Source of the DNA: Planctomycetota bacterium
GTDB lineage: Bacteria; Planctomycetota; UBA8742; SKZP01; JAIOTL01
NCBI GenBank assembly: GCA_021106775.1
Contig: JAIOTL010000367.1
Location: 1-10,872 of the forward strand
Reading direction: 5' to 3'
Length of the DNA stretch: 10,872 nucleotides
Part shown: piece after piece, positions 1-6,622 of the stretch
Numbering within the stretch: the first letter of the stretch is position 1
Layout: every line of letters begins with the position of its first letter
Translations under genes and position numbers: made by a program
The notes under the pieces: model-generated
Told to the model about the DNA's origin: nothing
What the model saw: the letters and a program-made list of their open reading frames with translations, nothing else
Database searches by the model: none

Positions 1-2166
1 TTTCGTCAACCCTGGCGTAACATCAACAAGCGCATCATATCGGACAGGGATTTCCTCTTCGTAATCCGGGTGTTTTACAACTCGATAAAGCAGTATTTCG
101 ACGTTCTTTCCGCCTGGACTACCGAATTTATCGCGCTGATACGCTTCGTCTGCCTGAATATTGAAAACCAGACTGACATCGCTTTCCTTGCTGACTTTTG
201 TCGGTGCCTGCAGATTAAAAAGTTCAAGATGATGCAGTGTATCGCGTGAGCCCACTGCAATTGTGTTAACCTCGATTTCCTTCATCAAACTTGTTGTCGG
301 AAGCCCCTGATTGTTCAACCCGTCAGAGATAATTATCATGCTGCTGAGGTGATCGATGTCAATGTGCCGTTTTAGCAGACTCCGCAAGGCAGCATCTGCA
401 CTTGTGCCGATTTCAGTGCGATTTCCGTCAGCAACCACAGTATCGAGAGAATCACCCAGAATCTGTTGGTCATCTGCTGGTAATGCCGTTGTTACGCCGC
501 CTTCTGAGAAAGTTCTGATGTCAAGCTTGTTGTAACGGTTGTTTCTCGGATAACTCATCGTGCTTATGTTTGCAATCATCTTAAACTCATCAAGTCCCGG
601 AAAATCATTGTTCTTGAGATTAATAATGCCTTTGAAATTCGCGTTTGGATGCATAAGTTCGAGAGCAATGTCAATTCTGCGCATTCCTTTTGAAGTCTCA
701 AAAAGCTGCTCTAGTGCTGATGTCAGCTTGTTATTGTCATATCCATTTTTGTAAATTTCCGAAAAAGTGCTAATGAATTTTGAGTAAATCTCATTATAAT
801 TTCTCAACTCCGAGATATCTTCTTCGCTAACTTGAGGTGATGCAATCTTTTCCTGGTATTTCTCGATGATTTTTCGCAAGCTTTTTTGCTGGTTTATTAA
901 CTCTAAACATGCGCCAAGTGCGATTTCTCCTTCATTTAAGCGCAATATCTTCTTAAACAAACGCTGAATCCTTCGAAACTGCACTGCAACACAAAAACTG
1001 TCCATCATCCCGAATTCACGCGGCATTTTCCTGTAAAAATCCTTCAGAATTTCGCTATCTTCAGAAAGTTTTTTAGGCAGATAAACATACTTTGCGAAAT
1101 GTGCCTCGAGAATCTGCGTCAAATCTTTTTCAATTACTTCAAAACTTTCGTTCTGTATAATCATTCGGTCAAGAATCAACAAATGCAGATAATACGTTTC
1201 ATCGACCCTGTCTTTAATATTTTTGAAAAACTCCGACGACTGCTTTTGCGGAGTGCTGCCTATATTTACACTTTCCCTGATGCCGGAACGAACAGAAAGC
1301 GACATAACATCATCAGGTAGAGTATCTAGGAAATCGATAAGCAAGTTGATATATTCAAGCTTAAGATTCTCGTAAAGCAGGTTCTTAAAATCATAATCAG
1401 AATCCATGTAGATTTCGAGTTGTTGCAGATTGAATTCTGTTTGAAATTCATCATCGAGCTTAATCGGCAGGTCAGGATTGTTTAATATTGTATCGAGATT
1501 TTCTGAAGGTTTTATTGTCTGCAGATTGTCGAGAATAAGCTTTTTCAGCATCATAATACCGAAATTTTCACGAGCATATTGCGACCGAATCGCTTCATGC
1601 TGAGTAATTGTCTCAATTTCACCTTCTTTTTTTACTTCGCTCCATCGGTTAATATATAAATCGCGCTGATTCATCGATTTTGAATTATCCAGCAGCACAA
1701 GCACTTGCGAATATCTTTTTGCGTTTTCCTGTAAAATCAAGTTCGGCTCAAAAAGCGCCAATATTATCAACGCAAGCACCGAGATGCGCAAAATTGTGAG
1801 TAAAATTTTTGTTTTCGCATCGACTGATTTTTTTTCCCTTGCGTAAATAAATCCTACAAAAACGAAAACAGCAGGAATGATGACCATGAAAATCACCCAA
1901 AGCGGTGGGAGTGAGATGAATCTGGGTAAACCTGCTTTTTTAAGCGATTCATCATCAAGTTTATCAATACCGAGAATAACCTTGAATGTTTCAGGGAAAA
2001 ATCCGGATAATATGTCCCAGCCAGCCCATAGCAAAGCAAACATCGCAAGTATAAACAGTATCGAGCGTGTAAAATTCGTACTTCGTTTGCTGAAAAACCA
2101 GACAAAAATCGAAAATCCGAACATTAGTTTGATTATCAGCAGTATCCAGTCCAGCATTGATTCCAT
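1..2166 (-). CDS. Membrane-anchored von Willebrand factor A (VWA) protein, partial (C-terminus outside window)
   Basis: An open frame of 722 codons runs without a stop from ATG at 2166 to base 1, so the C-terminus is missing. A good Shine-Dalgarno site, GAGGA (2175-2171), lies 4 nt upstream. Four hydrophobic segments are seen at about residues 6-25, 34-50, 88-108 and 121-139, followed by a VWA-like domain: the MIDAS motif D160-N-S-K-S164 after a hydrophobic strand, a candidate MIDAS Thr in GTSADAALRSLL (T588), and the strand IIISDGLNNQG with D615. In this family the MIDAS binds a divalent metal and a protein ligand, and such proteins often sit in envelope complexes with TPR proteins or MoxR ATPases. 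Between motif 1 and the Thr motif lie about 420 residues, mostly predicted helical and charged, far more than the roughly 60-150 expected. A MoxR/BatA-type or DUF4159/glutamine-amidotransferase-like VWA protein is possible; the exact family is unresolved. Confidence 0.85.
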   Translation of the reverse strand, partial: MESMLDWILLIIKLMFGFSIFVWFFSKRSTNFTRSILFILAMFALLWAGWDILSGFFPETFKVILGIDKLDDESLKKAGLPRFISLPPLWVIFMVIIPAVFVFVGFIYAREKKSVDAKTKILLTILRISVLALIILALFEPNLILQENAKRYSQVLVLLDNSKSMNQRDLYINRWSEVKKEGEIETITQHEAIRSQYARENFGIMMLKKLILDNLQTIKPSENLDTILNNPDLPIKLDDEFQTEFNLQQLEIYMDSDYDFKNLLYENLKLEYINLLIDFLDTLPDDVMSLSVRSGIRESVNIGSTPQKQSSEFFKNIKDRVDETYYLHLLILDRMIIQNESFEVIEKDLTQILEAHFAKYVYLPKKLSEDSEILKDFYRKMPREFGMMDSFCVAVQFRRIQRLFKKILRLNEGEIALGACLELINQQKSLRKIIEKYQEKIASPQVSEEDISELRNYNEIYSKFISTFSEIYKNGYDNNKLTSALEQLFETSKGMRRIDIALELMHPNANFKGIINLKNNDFPGLDEFKMIANISTMSYPRNNRYNKLDIRTFSEGGVTTALPADDQQILGDSLDTVVADGNRTEIGTSADAALRSLLKRHIDIDHLSSMIIISDGLNNQGLPTTSLMKEIEVNTIAVGSRDTLHHLELFNLQAPTKVSKESDVSLVFNIQADEAYQRDKFGSPGGKNVEILLYRVVKHPDYEEEIPVRYDALVDVTPGLTK

Positions 2167-2433
2167 TTATTCCTCAATTTTCTAGATTTACTTGATACGA
2201 ATTGTTACACAACTGTTTTGAATTTGCAATATGTAGGTTATGCCTCTCAAACTATCCACTTTATCAACGTTAAATTTTATAACTTTCAATTATACTCGCG
2301 AAATTATGTTCGAGTTTGCAAAATCCGATATGTGATTTCTTTTGCATTTGATTGTACGAATTGTATAAGTCTATTTTTTAGATTCTAATTTCGCTTACAA
2401 AACGAGAGTAGTAAAAATAATCAGGGGATTGAG
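2167..2433. promoter_or_regulatory. Divergent intergenic region with a 10-bp direct repeat
   Basis: This AT-rich stretch separates the minus-strand VWA gene from the plus-strand thioredoxin-fold gene, so it should hold promoters for both. TACGAATTGT occurs twice in the same orientation, at 2196-2205 (close to the VWA start) and 2355-2364 (upstream of the thioredoxin-fold gene). The second copy abuts a poor sigma70-like candidate: TTGCAT at 2342-2347, a 16-nt spacer, then TATAAG at 2364-2369. A 5-bp inverted repeat, ACTCG (2294-2298) and CGAGT (2311-2315), is also present. These are visual matches only; promoter positions are guesses. Confidence 0.3.
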
Positions 2434-3027
2434 ATGAAATATACTTTACTAATAATATTATTTTTCATGGTTTTATTAACGATGTATTCAGCACAGATAC
2501 AAGCGGACATAATCGACGGAATAGGTGATAAACCAGAAGGATTAAAGGAAAAAGACGTTACAGATAAGAAGCTCCCAAGTTTTAATTTGCTAAACCTTGC
2601 TGACGACGAAGTTTTACTTGAGGATTTGCGAGATGAAAATTTGGTGATTTTGATGTTCTCATCGAAATGTCCTTACAGCAAAAATTCAGGAAAGCTTTTG
2701 GATGAGCTTCTCAAGGATAACAAAGATGTAAAATTGCTTGCGATTTGTCTTGACGGCGATATTGGTGATGAGGTTGATGGTGGAAAAACACAAAAGCATG
2801 CTGCGGAGGAATTTTCTGTAAAATGCTTTAAAAATGTTAAGAATTTCGAGGTTTTACTCGCTGATGAGAATTTCAGAAGTGAATATTCGCGTTTTTTCGG
2901 TACTGGCAAGCTTCAGAAGACCCCAATTCACTTGTTTGCTGATGGTAACGCCCGTGTTAAATTGTATATCAAAGGTTCAAGCGACAAGGAAGAGCTAAAA
3001 GACGCTCTTGCCTCACTTTCAGAATAG
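2434..3027 (+). CDS. Secreted or membrane-tethered thioredoxin-fold protein with a single active-site Cys (CPYS)
   Basis: This is a 197-residue protein starting with a hydrophobic export signal (about residues 3-20, then AQIQA, a plausible signal-peptidase site). The start is supported by AGGGG at 2423-2427, 6 nt before ATG. The mature part resembles the TlpA/AhpC-TSA thioredoxin-like family: a strand-loop entry LPSFNLLNL (47-55), then VILMFSSKCPYSKNS with C79-P-Y-S82 at the usual CxxC position, a charged helix, strand LLAICLDGD, and a cis-Pro loop TP (T163-P164) followed by IHLFADGN and a final strand and helix. The resolving Cys of CxxC is Ser; other Cys residues are C105 and C131. Family members reduce or oxidise envelope disulphides or carry cofactor-assembly roles. 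The Ser suggests a monothiol, peroxidase-like or binding role (inference). It is the first plus-strand gene after the divergent region; its partner is unknown. Confidence 0.75.
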   Translation: MKYTLLIILFFMVLLTMYSAQIQADIIDGIGDKPEGLKEKDVTDKKLPSFNLLNLADDEVLLEDLRDENLVILMFSSKCPYSKNSGKLLDELLKDNKDVKLLAICLDGDIGDEVDGGKTQKHAAEEFSVKCFKNVKNFEVLLADENFRSEYSRFFGTGKLQKTPIHLFADGNARVKLYIKGSSDKEELKDALASLSE

Positions 3028-3182
3028 ACTATGGCTGATAAATCTTCGAAATTATCCTGCAAAATAGAAAAACTGCCTTCGATGTGTTAGAATATAGTGT
3101 AAACCTGCAAAATGTTCTTTGCTCGATATTGAATGAATTTTTCGGGTTTATATAAACGAAAAACACGCATTTGGAGAAAATA

Positions 3183-3896
3183 ATGGCTGAAGAAAAAGAT
3201 ATTCAAAGCATAAAAGCGTTTCTTGTACGACATGACGACCCAGAGCTTGTTACGCAGACAATTGCCAGCGTCGTTCTGAAAAACACCAAAATTTCTCCCA
3301 TGAATCTGCATAGAAGCATTGCAAACTGGCGTCGCAAGTATTTTTCTGGTGGAGAAGAGAATTTGCTTGAAGCACTAATCAGCAGCAGTTTGGTCTCGGA
3401 AAAGCATCAGGAAACTATTTACAATGTTGTGCTTTACATCCTCAAACGTATGGAAGACAAGGTTTTCGGGCGTAGAGCGGTTTATTTGGGATTTATTACA
3501 AGAGACCAGCTCAATGAAGCACTTGCGTACCAGAAAAAGCTTTATCAGGGCTTGAAGGAAATCAAACGGGTTGAACGAATTCTTAGAGACGAAGAACTGA
3601 TTACAGCCAAGCAGGCGCTTTCAATCTGGAAGGATTTTCAAAATTATATGAATCTGCGAAGGAGCAGAGGAAACAGATCCTCGCCAGCATCGGTAAAGAC
3701 AGCATTTTTAACCATACACCAGGAAATCTCAGCGGAATACAAAGAATTTCTTAAGAAAAACGAAAAAACATTCGATAACATCGAAGAAAAAATAGCGTCA
3801 AATCAAAAACAAACGGAAAACATGACGAAAGATGATATGGGCGAATCACTGCTTATGTTCAGCGACAGTGACGAAATTGAGCCTGGAATTGATTGA
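3183..3896 (+). CDS. Cytoplasmic helical protein with MshEN-like repeats, partner of the adjacent response regulator
   Basis: The protein has 237 residues. I chose ATG at 3183 because GGAG (3173-3176) sits 6 nt before it; an in-frame TTG at 3171 would itself overlap that site. No signal peptide or membrane helix is visible. Three similar units stand out: LISSSLVSEKHQETIYNVVL (66-85), LGFITRDQLNEALAYQKKL (102-120) and EELITAKQALSIWKDF (137-152). The pattern 'short hydrophobic, LI/IT, x-x-Q-L-x-x-A-L' resembles MshEN/GspE N-terminal modules of type II secretion and type IV pilus ATPases, some of which bind c-di-GMP. No ATPase domain follows. The C-terminal part (about 165-237) is charged, low in hydrophobics and probably coiled or disordered. 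The stop is 8 nt before the response-regulator ATG, so the two are almost certainly co-transcribed. The function is not known; the MshEN resemblance is by eye. Confidence 0.7.
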   Translation: MAEEKDIQSIKAFLVRHDDPELVTQTIASVVLKNTKISPMNLHRSIANWRRKYFSGGEENLLEALISSSLVSEKHQETIYNVVLYILKRMEDKVFGRRAVYLGFITRDQLNEALAYQKKLYQGLKEIKRVERILRDEELITAKQALSIWKDFQNYMNLRRSRGNRSSPASVKTAFLTIHQEISAEYKEFLKKNEKTFDNIEEKIASNQKQTENMTKDDMGESLLMFSDSDEIEPGID

Positions 3897-3904
3897 GGGA
3901 AAAA

Positions 3905-4342
3905 ATGAAAAGACCATCAGCTTTTTCGCGACCGAAAATTGCGGTTTGCGATGACGATATAAATATCCTGTCAACTTTGCGAAAAATCTTGAAAAAAATA
4001 GGCTTCGAGGTGTTCTGCACGCGCAATGAGGAAGAATTGTTCGAAATCCTCGCCGAAGAATCAATTAACGTCGTTATAGTCGACTATAACCTGAAACCCG
4101 CTACATTTATGAATGAGACTCGAACTGAAGTTATGCAAAAATCGAAAAACGGACTCGAAATTATCAGTACAATCCGTGAGAAATGGAACAATCAACGTTT
4201 GAAATTAGTTCTGACAACCTCAAAAAGCAATGCGACAATACAAGATGTTCAAAATGCCGGCGGTAACGATATTCTATACAAACCTTATTATTCGTTCAAT
4301 GAGCTGGCAGATTTTCTGTTAGGATTGACAGAACAGATCTAA
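3905..4342 (+). CDS. Single-domain response regulator (CheY-like receiver) with an extended loop after the phospho-Asp
   Basis: This 145-residue protein is a receiver domain with no output domain. The start is ATG at 3905 with GAGGGA at 3895-3900, which overlaps the upstream stop; an in-frame TTG at 3893 is rejected because the ribosome site lies inside it. Receiver landmarks are all present: strand KIAVCDDD with acidic D16-D18, strand VVIVD with phospho-acceptor D60, T104/T105 in LVLTTSK, and the conserved Lys K126 in YKPY. After D60 the usual short link to the NG(L/I)E helix is replaced by about 20 residues (61-81, KPATFMNETRTEVMQKS region) before NGLEII, an unusual insertion next to the phosphorylation site. 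No histidine kinase is in the window. Such proteins usually signal by binding a partner; the co-transcribed MshEN-like protein is the obvious candidate (inference). Confidence 0.9.
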   Translation: MKRPSAFSRPKIAVCDDDINILSTLRKILKKIGFEVFCTRNEEELFEILAEESINVVIVDYNLKPATFMNETRTEVMQKSKNGLEIISTIREKWNNQRLKLVLTTSKSNATIQDVQNAGGNDILYKPYYSFNELADFLLGLTEQI

Positions 4343-4369
4343 ATAAAACTCCTTATCAATGAAAAACTA

Positions 4370-5542
4370 ATGAAAATTAAGCAAAAACCAGAAGATTTTC
4401 AGGTTCATGAAATAAATGATTTTTCACCCTTAAAAGCAGGTAAATTCTTTGTTTACAGGCTGGAAAAACGCGGGTTAAGCACGATTGAATGTCTTAAAAT
4501 TCTGCAACGCAAATTCAGGTTAAAATCGGAGGATTTGCAGGTTTGTGGGTTGAAGGATAAACATAGCATTAGTTCTCAACTTGTTTCATCGAAACGGGAA
4601 CTGAGCGAAGAAACCAACAATAATCAGTTTAGCCTTGAATTTATCGGTAAAAGTGATGACAGAGTTGGCTCCGATAATCATAAAGGAAACAAATTTATCA
4701 TCACTGTACGAGATATTTTCGATGCTGAGGTGGAATCAGCACGAAAAACAATCAAAAATTTATCGGAATTCGGGATTGTGAATTATTTTGATGACCAACG
4801 TTTCGGGAGTGTCAGACATGGCAACGAATTTATCGCCAAATGTTTAATCGAGAAAGAATATGAGAAGGCTTGCAGGATTTTTATGACAGCAACTTCCTCA
4901 GCAGATAAAAGTCGCGATAGGCGAAGACGCAAGGATATTGAAGCCAATTGGGGTGATTTCGCAATGCTCGACAAAAAATATGGATACTGCGAGGAAAAGC
5001 CGCTGCTCCATCATCTAAAGAAAAAAACCGAAGATTGGCTTGGTGCGCTTCTGAAAATCAACCATCATCTCCGCCATATCCTGCTTTACTCCTATCAATC
5101 CTTCATATGGAACAAAACGACGAGTATTTATCTTAATAAACTTGGAATTGCCGACCTTAACATAGAGTATTTGCTTGGCAGATTGAATTTCTATGAATCT
5201 CCCGAAGCGTCTGTCTTTGATACACTCAGAATTATCGAAATTCCAATAATCAGACATAATACGCAGATTGAGAACGAGGAATTGCGAGCGATTTACGAGG
5301 ATGTTCTCGCTGAGGAGGGTTTGACTATACAGAAATTCAGGATTAGGTCACATCCTGCATTTTACTTCAAGGAATACTTGCGAAAGCTGGTTATTGTGCC
5401 TGAGAACCTCGAAATTATCGATGTCGGAAGCGACGACCTGAATAAAGACATGAAGTTTGTTACGCTTAAATTTGAACTCCCACCCGGCGCATACGCAACC
5501 TTGATTCTAAAACGAATCTTCAAAACCGAAAAGAATTCTTAG
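4370..5542 (+). CDS. TruD-family tRNA pseudouridine synthase, divergent paralog (truD-1)
   Basis: The 390-residue protein shows the TruD/Pus7 motifs in order: KPEDFQVHE (6-14), GLKDKHSISSQ (60-70) with catalytic Asp D63, the GNKF turn (106-109), NYFDDQRFG (138-146), QSFIWN (243-248) and LPPGAYAT (370-377). TruD isomerises uridine to pseudouridine in tRNA (position 13 of tRNA-Glu in E. coli); Pus7 is the eukaryotic homolog. E. coli TruD is about 349 residues, so this one is slightly long. It differs from the window's second TruD: HKGNKF replaces LRGNKF, no GPxFG motif is evident, the 170-220 stretch is rich in Lys/Arg, and the C-terminal core reads LKRIF. The start has no Shine-Dalgarno site; it is in the response-regulator frame 27 nt after that stop, and a 4-codon mini-ORF ends on it (TAATG). 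Catalytic residues look intact, so it is probably active, but its target may not be the standard U13 (inference). Confidence 0.9.
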   Translation: MKIKQKPEDFQVHEINDFSPLKAGKFFVYRLEKRGLSTIECLKILQRKFRLKSEDLQVCGLKDKHSISSQLVSSKRELSEETNNNQFSLEFIGKSDDRVGSDNHKGNKFIITVRDIFDAEVESARKTIKNLSEFGIVNYFDDQRFGSVRHGNEFIAKCLIEKEYEKACRIFMTATSSADKSRDRRRRKDIEANWGDFAMLDKKYGYCEEKPLLHHLKKKTEDWLGALLKINHHLRHILLYSYQSFIWNKTTSIYLNKLGIADLNIEYLLGRLNFYESPEASVFDTLRIIEIPIIRHNTQIENEELRAIYEDVLAEEGLTIQKFRIRSHPAFYFKEYLRKLVIVPENLEIIDVGSDDLNKDMKFVTLKFELPPGAYATLILKRIFKTEKNS

Positions 5543-5583
5543 TTGAAGGCATCAAGGTTTCAAGGCACAAGGCAGAAAGCTAT

Positions 5584-5605
5584 AAAGTCAGGTAAACCTG
5601 TTTTT
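5584..5605 (+). terminator. Possible weak Rho-independent terminator after truD-1
   Basis: The stem CAGG (5589-5592) pairs with CCTG (5597-5600) around a TAAA loop, followed at once by TTTTT (5601-5605). AAA at 5584-5586 can extend the stem into the T-run across one mismatch and a G-T pair. It sits about 42 nt after the truD-1 stop. The stem is short, so this is suggestive only. Confidence 0.35.
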
Positions 5606-5666
5606 ACTTGCATCCCTGTTGCATTACTCGCTGAATCTATGGTTTAGAAGAGAAAACACACACCGT

Positions 5667-5710
5667 GTCATTCTAAGGGAGCGAAAGCAACCGAAGCGGA
5701 CGAAGTCCTT
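5667..5710 (-). repeat. REP-like repeat, copy A
   Basis: Read on the minus strand it runs from AAGGACTTCG through CGCTTCGG and TTTCGCTCCCTTAGAATGAC. It shares the AGAATGAC end and TTCG-rich core with copy B, in opposite orientation. From memory, sequences of the type GATTCTTCG...CTTCGCTC...AGAATGAC are dispersed intergenic repeats in many environmental bacteria; whether this genome has many copies cannot be seen here. Confidence 0.5.
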
Positions 5711-5843
5711 TAATTATCCAGGATAACGATATGTAAAACATATATTTCATTGTAAATAAACTATGTATGAAAAATTCTGAATGTGAATCATTGTCTTCAT
5801 TTGAAATTAAATAATACATTATTCCATGTTTGCTCTGAACTAG

Positions 5844-5873
5844 CCTGGATTCTTCACTTCGTTCAGAATGACA
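5844..5873 (+). repeat. REP-like repeat, copy B
   Basis: GGATTCTTCACTTCG at 5847-5861 is followed by TTCAGAATGAC to 5872. ATTCT (5849-5853) and AGAAT (5865-5869) form inverted arms, so a short hairpin is possible. Its AGAATGAC end matches copy A (minus strand) about 160 bp away; the two copies face opposite ways. Confidence 0.55.
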
Positions 5874-5884
5874 ATTTTTTGTTT

Positions 5885-5911
5885 CCTCTGTGTTCTCTGT
5901 GTTCTCAGTGG
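5885..5911 (+). repeat. CTCTGTGTT tandem repeat
   Basis: Two exact copies of CTCTGTGTT (5886-5894 and 5895-5903) are followed by a degenerate third, CTCAGTGG (5904-5911). This matches a type of short intergenic element recalled from other environmental genomes. It lies just 3' of the acpH stop codon, which is read from the other strand. Confidence 0.5.
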
Positions 5912-5920
5912 CAAAAATAC

Positions 5921-6520
5921 TCAGGATGTCTGATGTTTATGTGTTTGATTAAATTTCTTTACAAAATCGATAATAATCGGGAAAAATTCAAAAAAATCGG
6001 ACTTAAATTCATCATAATATTTAGTCAGGAATTTAAATCCATTTGCAAGCGGGTTTTTATGTTTGATTCGCTGCGACAAACGCTTCAACGCTATCTTAAT
6101 CGTTTCAAGTTCACGATACTTCACAAGCCAATTCACTGCCTTCATCCGAGGAATAATCTTTTTCGCATTTTCAGGTACTTTATCAGCATTGTCTTCGAGA
6201 ACTTTGTAGGCATTCTCAGCAAATTCCTCAAGTGAAGTATCAGAAAATTTGTCAAAATACTTGGCGAGAAAATGGTCGTAGAAAATATCCACGAGAATCC
6301 CGCTGTAAAGCGAGAACTTTTCATCTATACGTTTCATGCTTCTAAGCGCAATTGGATGTGAATCAATAAACGAATCAATTTCACGATGCAAAATAATACC
6401 GCGCTTGATATCACCCTCATACGGAATTCTACTGACCAAACCTTTGACAAAATCACCAAGGAAATTGCCCAGCATGCAGTTATTAGTATCCGACAAAAAT
6501 AAATGTGCGAGAAAATTCAT
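5921..6520 (-). CDS. acpH: Acyl carrier protein phosphodiesterase (AcpH family)
   Basis: This complete 199-residue protein is close to the family's usual length of about 193. AcpH hydrolyses the 4'-phosphopantetheine arm from holo-ACP, returning apo-ACP. The N-terminus MNFLAHLFLS is characteristic, and the HD-like metal-binding motifs follow: GNFLGDFVKG (18-27), H45-R-E-I-D49, D53-S-H55, and SGILVDIFYDHFL (73-85) with D78, D82 and H83. Start ATG is at 6518-6520; the Shine-Dalgarno is weak (GAG about 6 nt upstream). The gene follows the nuclease lipoprotein on the same strand with a 102-bp gap that contains a 9-bp inverted repeat, so separate transcription or attenuation is possible. Its 3' end abuts REP-like repeats. 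The C-terminus (about 150-199) is rich in Lys, Phe and His and less conserved. The family assignment is firm by motif; activity in this organism is inferred. Confidence 0.92.
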   Translation of the reverse strand: MNFLAHLFLSDTNNCMLGNFLGDFVKGLVSRIPYEGDIKRGIILHREIDSFIDSHPIALRSMKRIDEKFSLYSGILVDIFYDHFLAKYFDKFSDTSLEEFAENAYKVLEDNADKVPENAKKIIPRMKAVNWLVKYRELETIKIALKRLSQRIKHKNPLANGFKFLTKYYDEFKSDFFEFFPIIIDFVKKFNQTHKHQTS

Positions 6521-6564
6521 TTAGCACTCAGTGTTATCATATATTTATATAAACGGATTAAATT

Positions 6565-6613
6565 AATGTTGATTCAGTTTTTCTTAATAGATTTACCTTT
6601 TTTTATCAACATT
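6565..6613. repeat. 9-bp perfect inverted repeat between nuclease and acpH genes
   Basis: AATGTTGAT (6565-6573) and ATCAACATT (6605-6613) are exact reverse complements separated by 31 nt of AT-rich sequence. It lies downstream of the nuclease stop (6623) and upstream of the acpH start (6520), on their common strand. It could act as a terminator, attenuator or protein-binding site; the long AT loop and lack of a strong T-run make a plain terminator uncertain. Confidence 0.45.
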
Positions 6614-6622
6614 TATTCAATT

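Larger units (their letters stand above)
5543..5920. other. Convergent intergenic region with REP-like repeats and a possible terminator
   Basis: This is the 378-bp gap between the 3' ends of truD-1 (+) and acpH (-). No gene is supportable: the open frame at 5783-6235 (+) is largely antisense to acpH. It begins with low-complexity AAGG-rich text (about 5551-5580, CAAGGTTTCAAGGCACAAGG), then a small hairpin with T-run, two inverted ATTCT/AGAATGAC-type repeats and a CTCTGTGTT tandem, each listed separately. Three repeats between 3' ends fit selfish or termination-linked intergenic elements. Confidence 0.65.

Noticed and set aside
1877..2185. 102-codon plus-strand open frame
   Set aside because: Antisense to the N-terminus of the VWA protein and overlaps its start signal.
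4343..4369. Natural response regulator-TruD fusion
   Set aside because: A TAA at 4340-4342 separates them and both halves are complete; read-through is only a possibility, listed as a finding.
4370..5542. truD-1 as a decaying pseudogene
   Set aside because: The frame is intact over 390 codons and catalytic Asp D63 and all main motifs are present.
5783..6235. 150-codon plus-strand open frame
   Set aside because: Mostly antisense to acpH, whose motifs are clear; its 5' part runs through the REP-like repeats.
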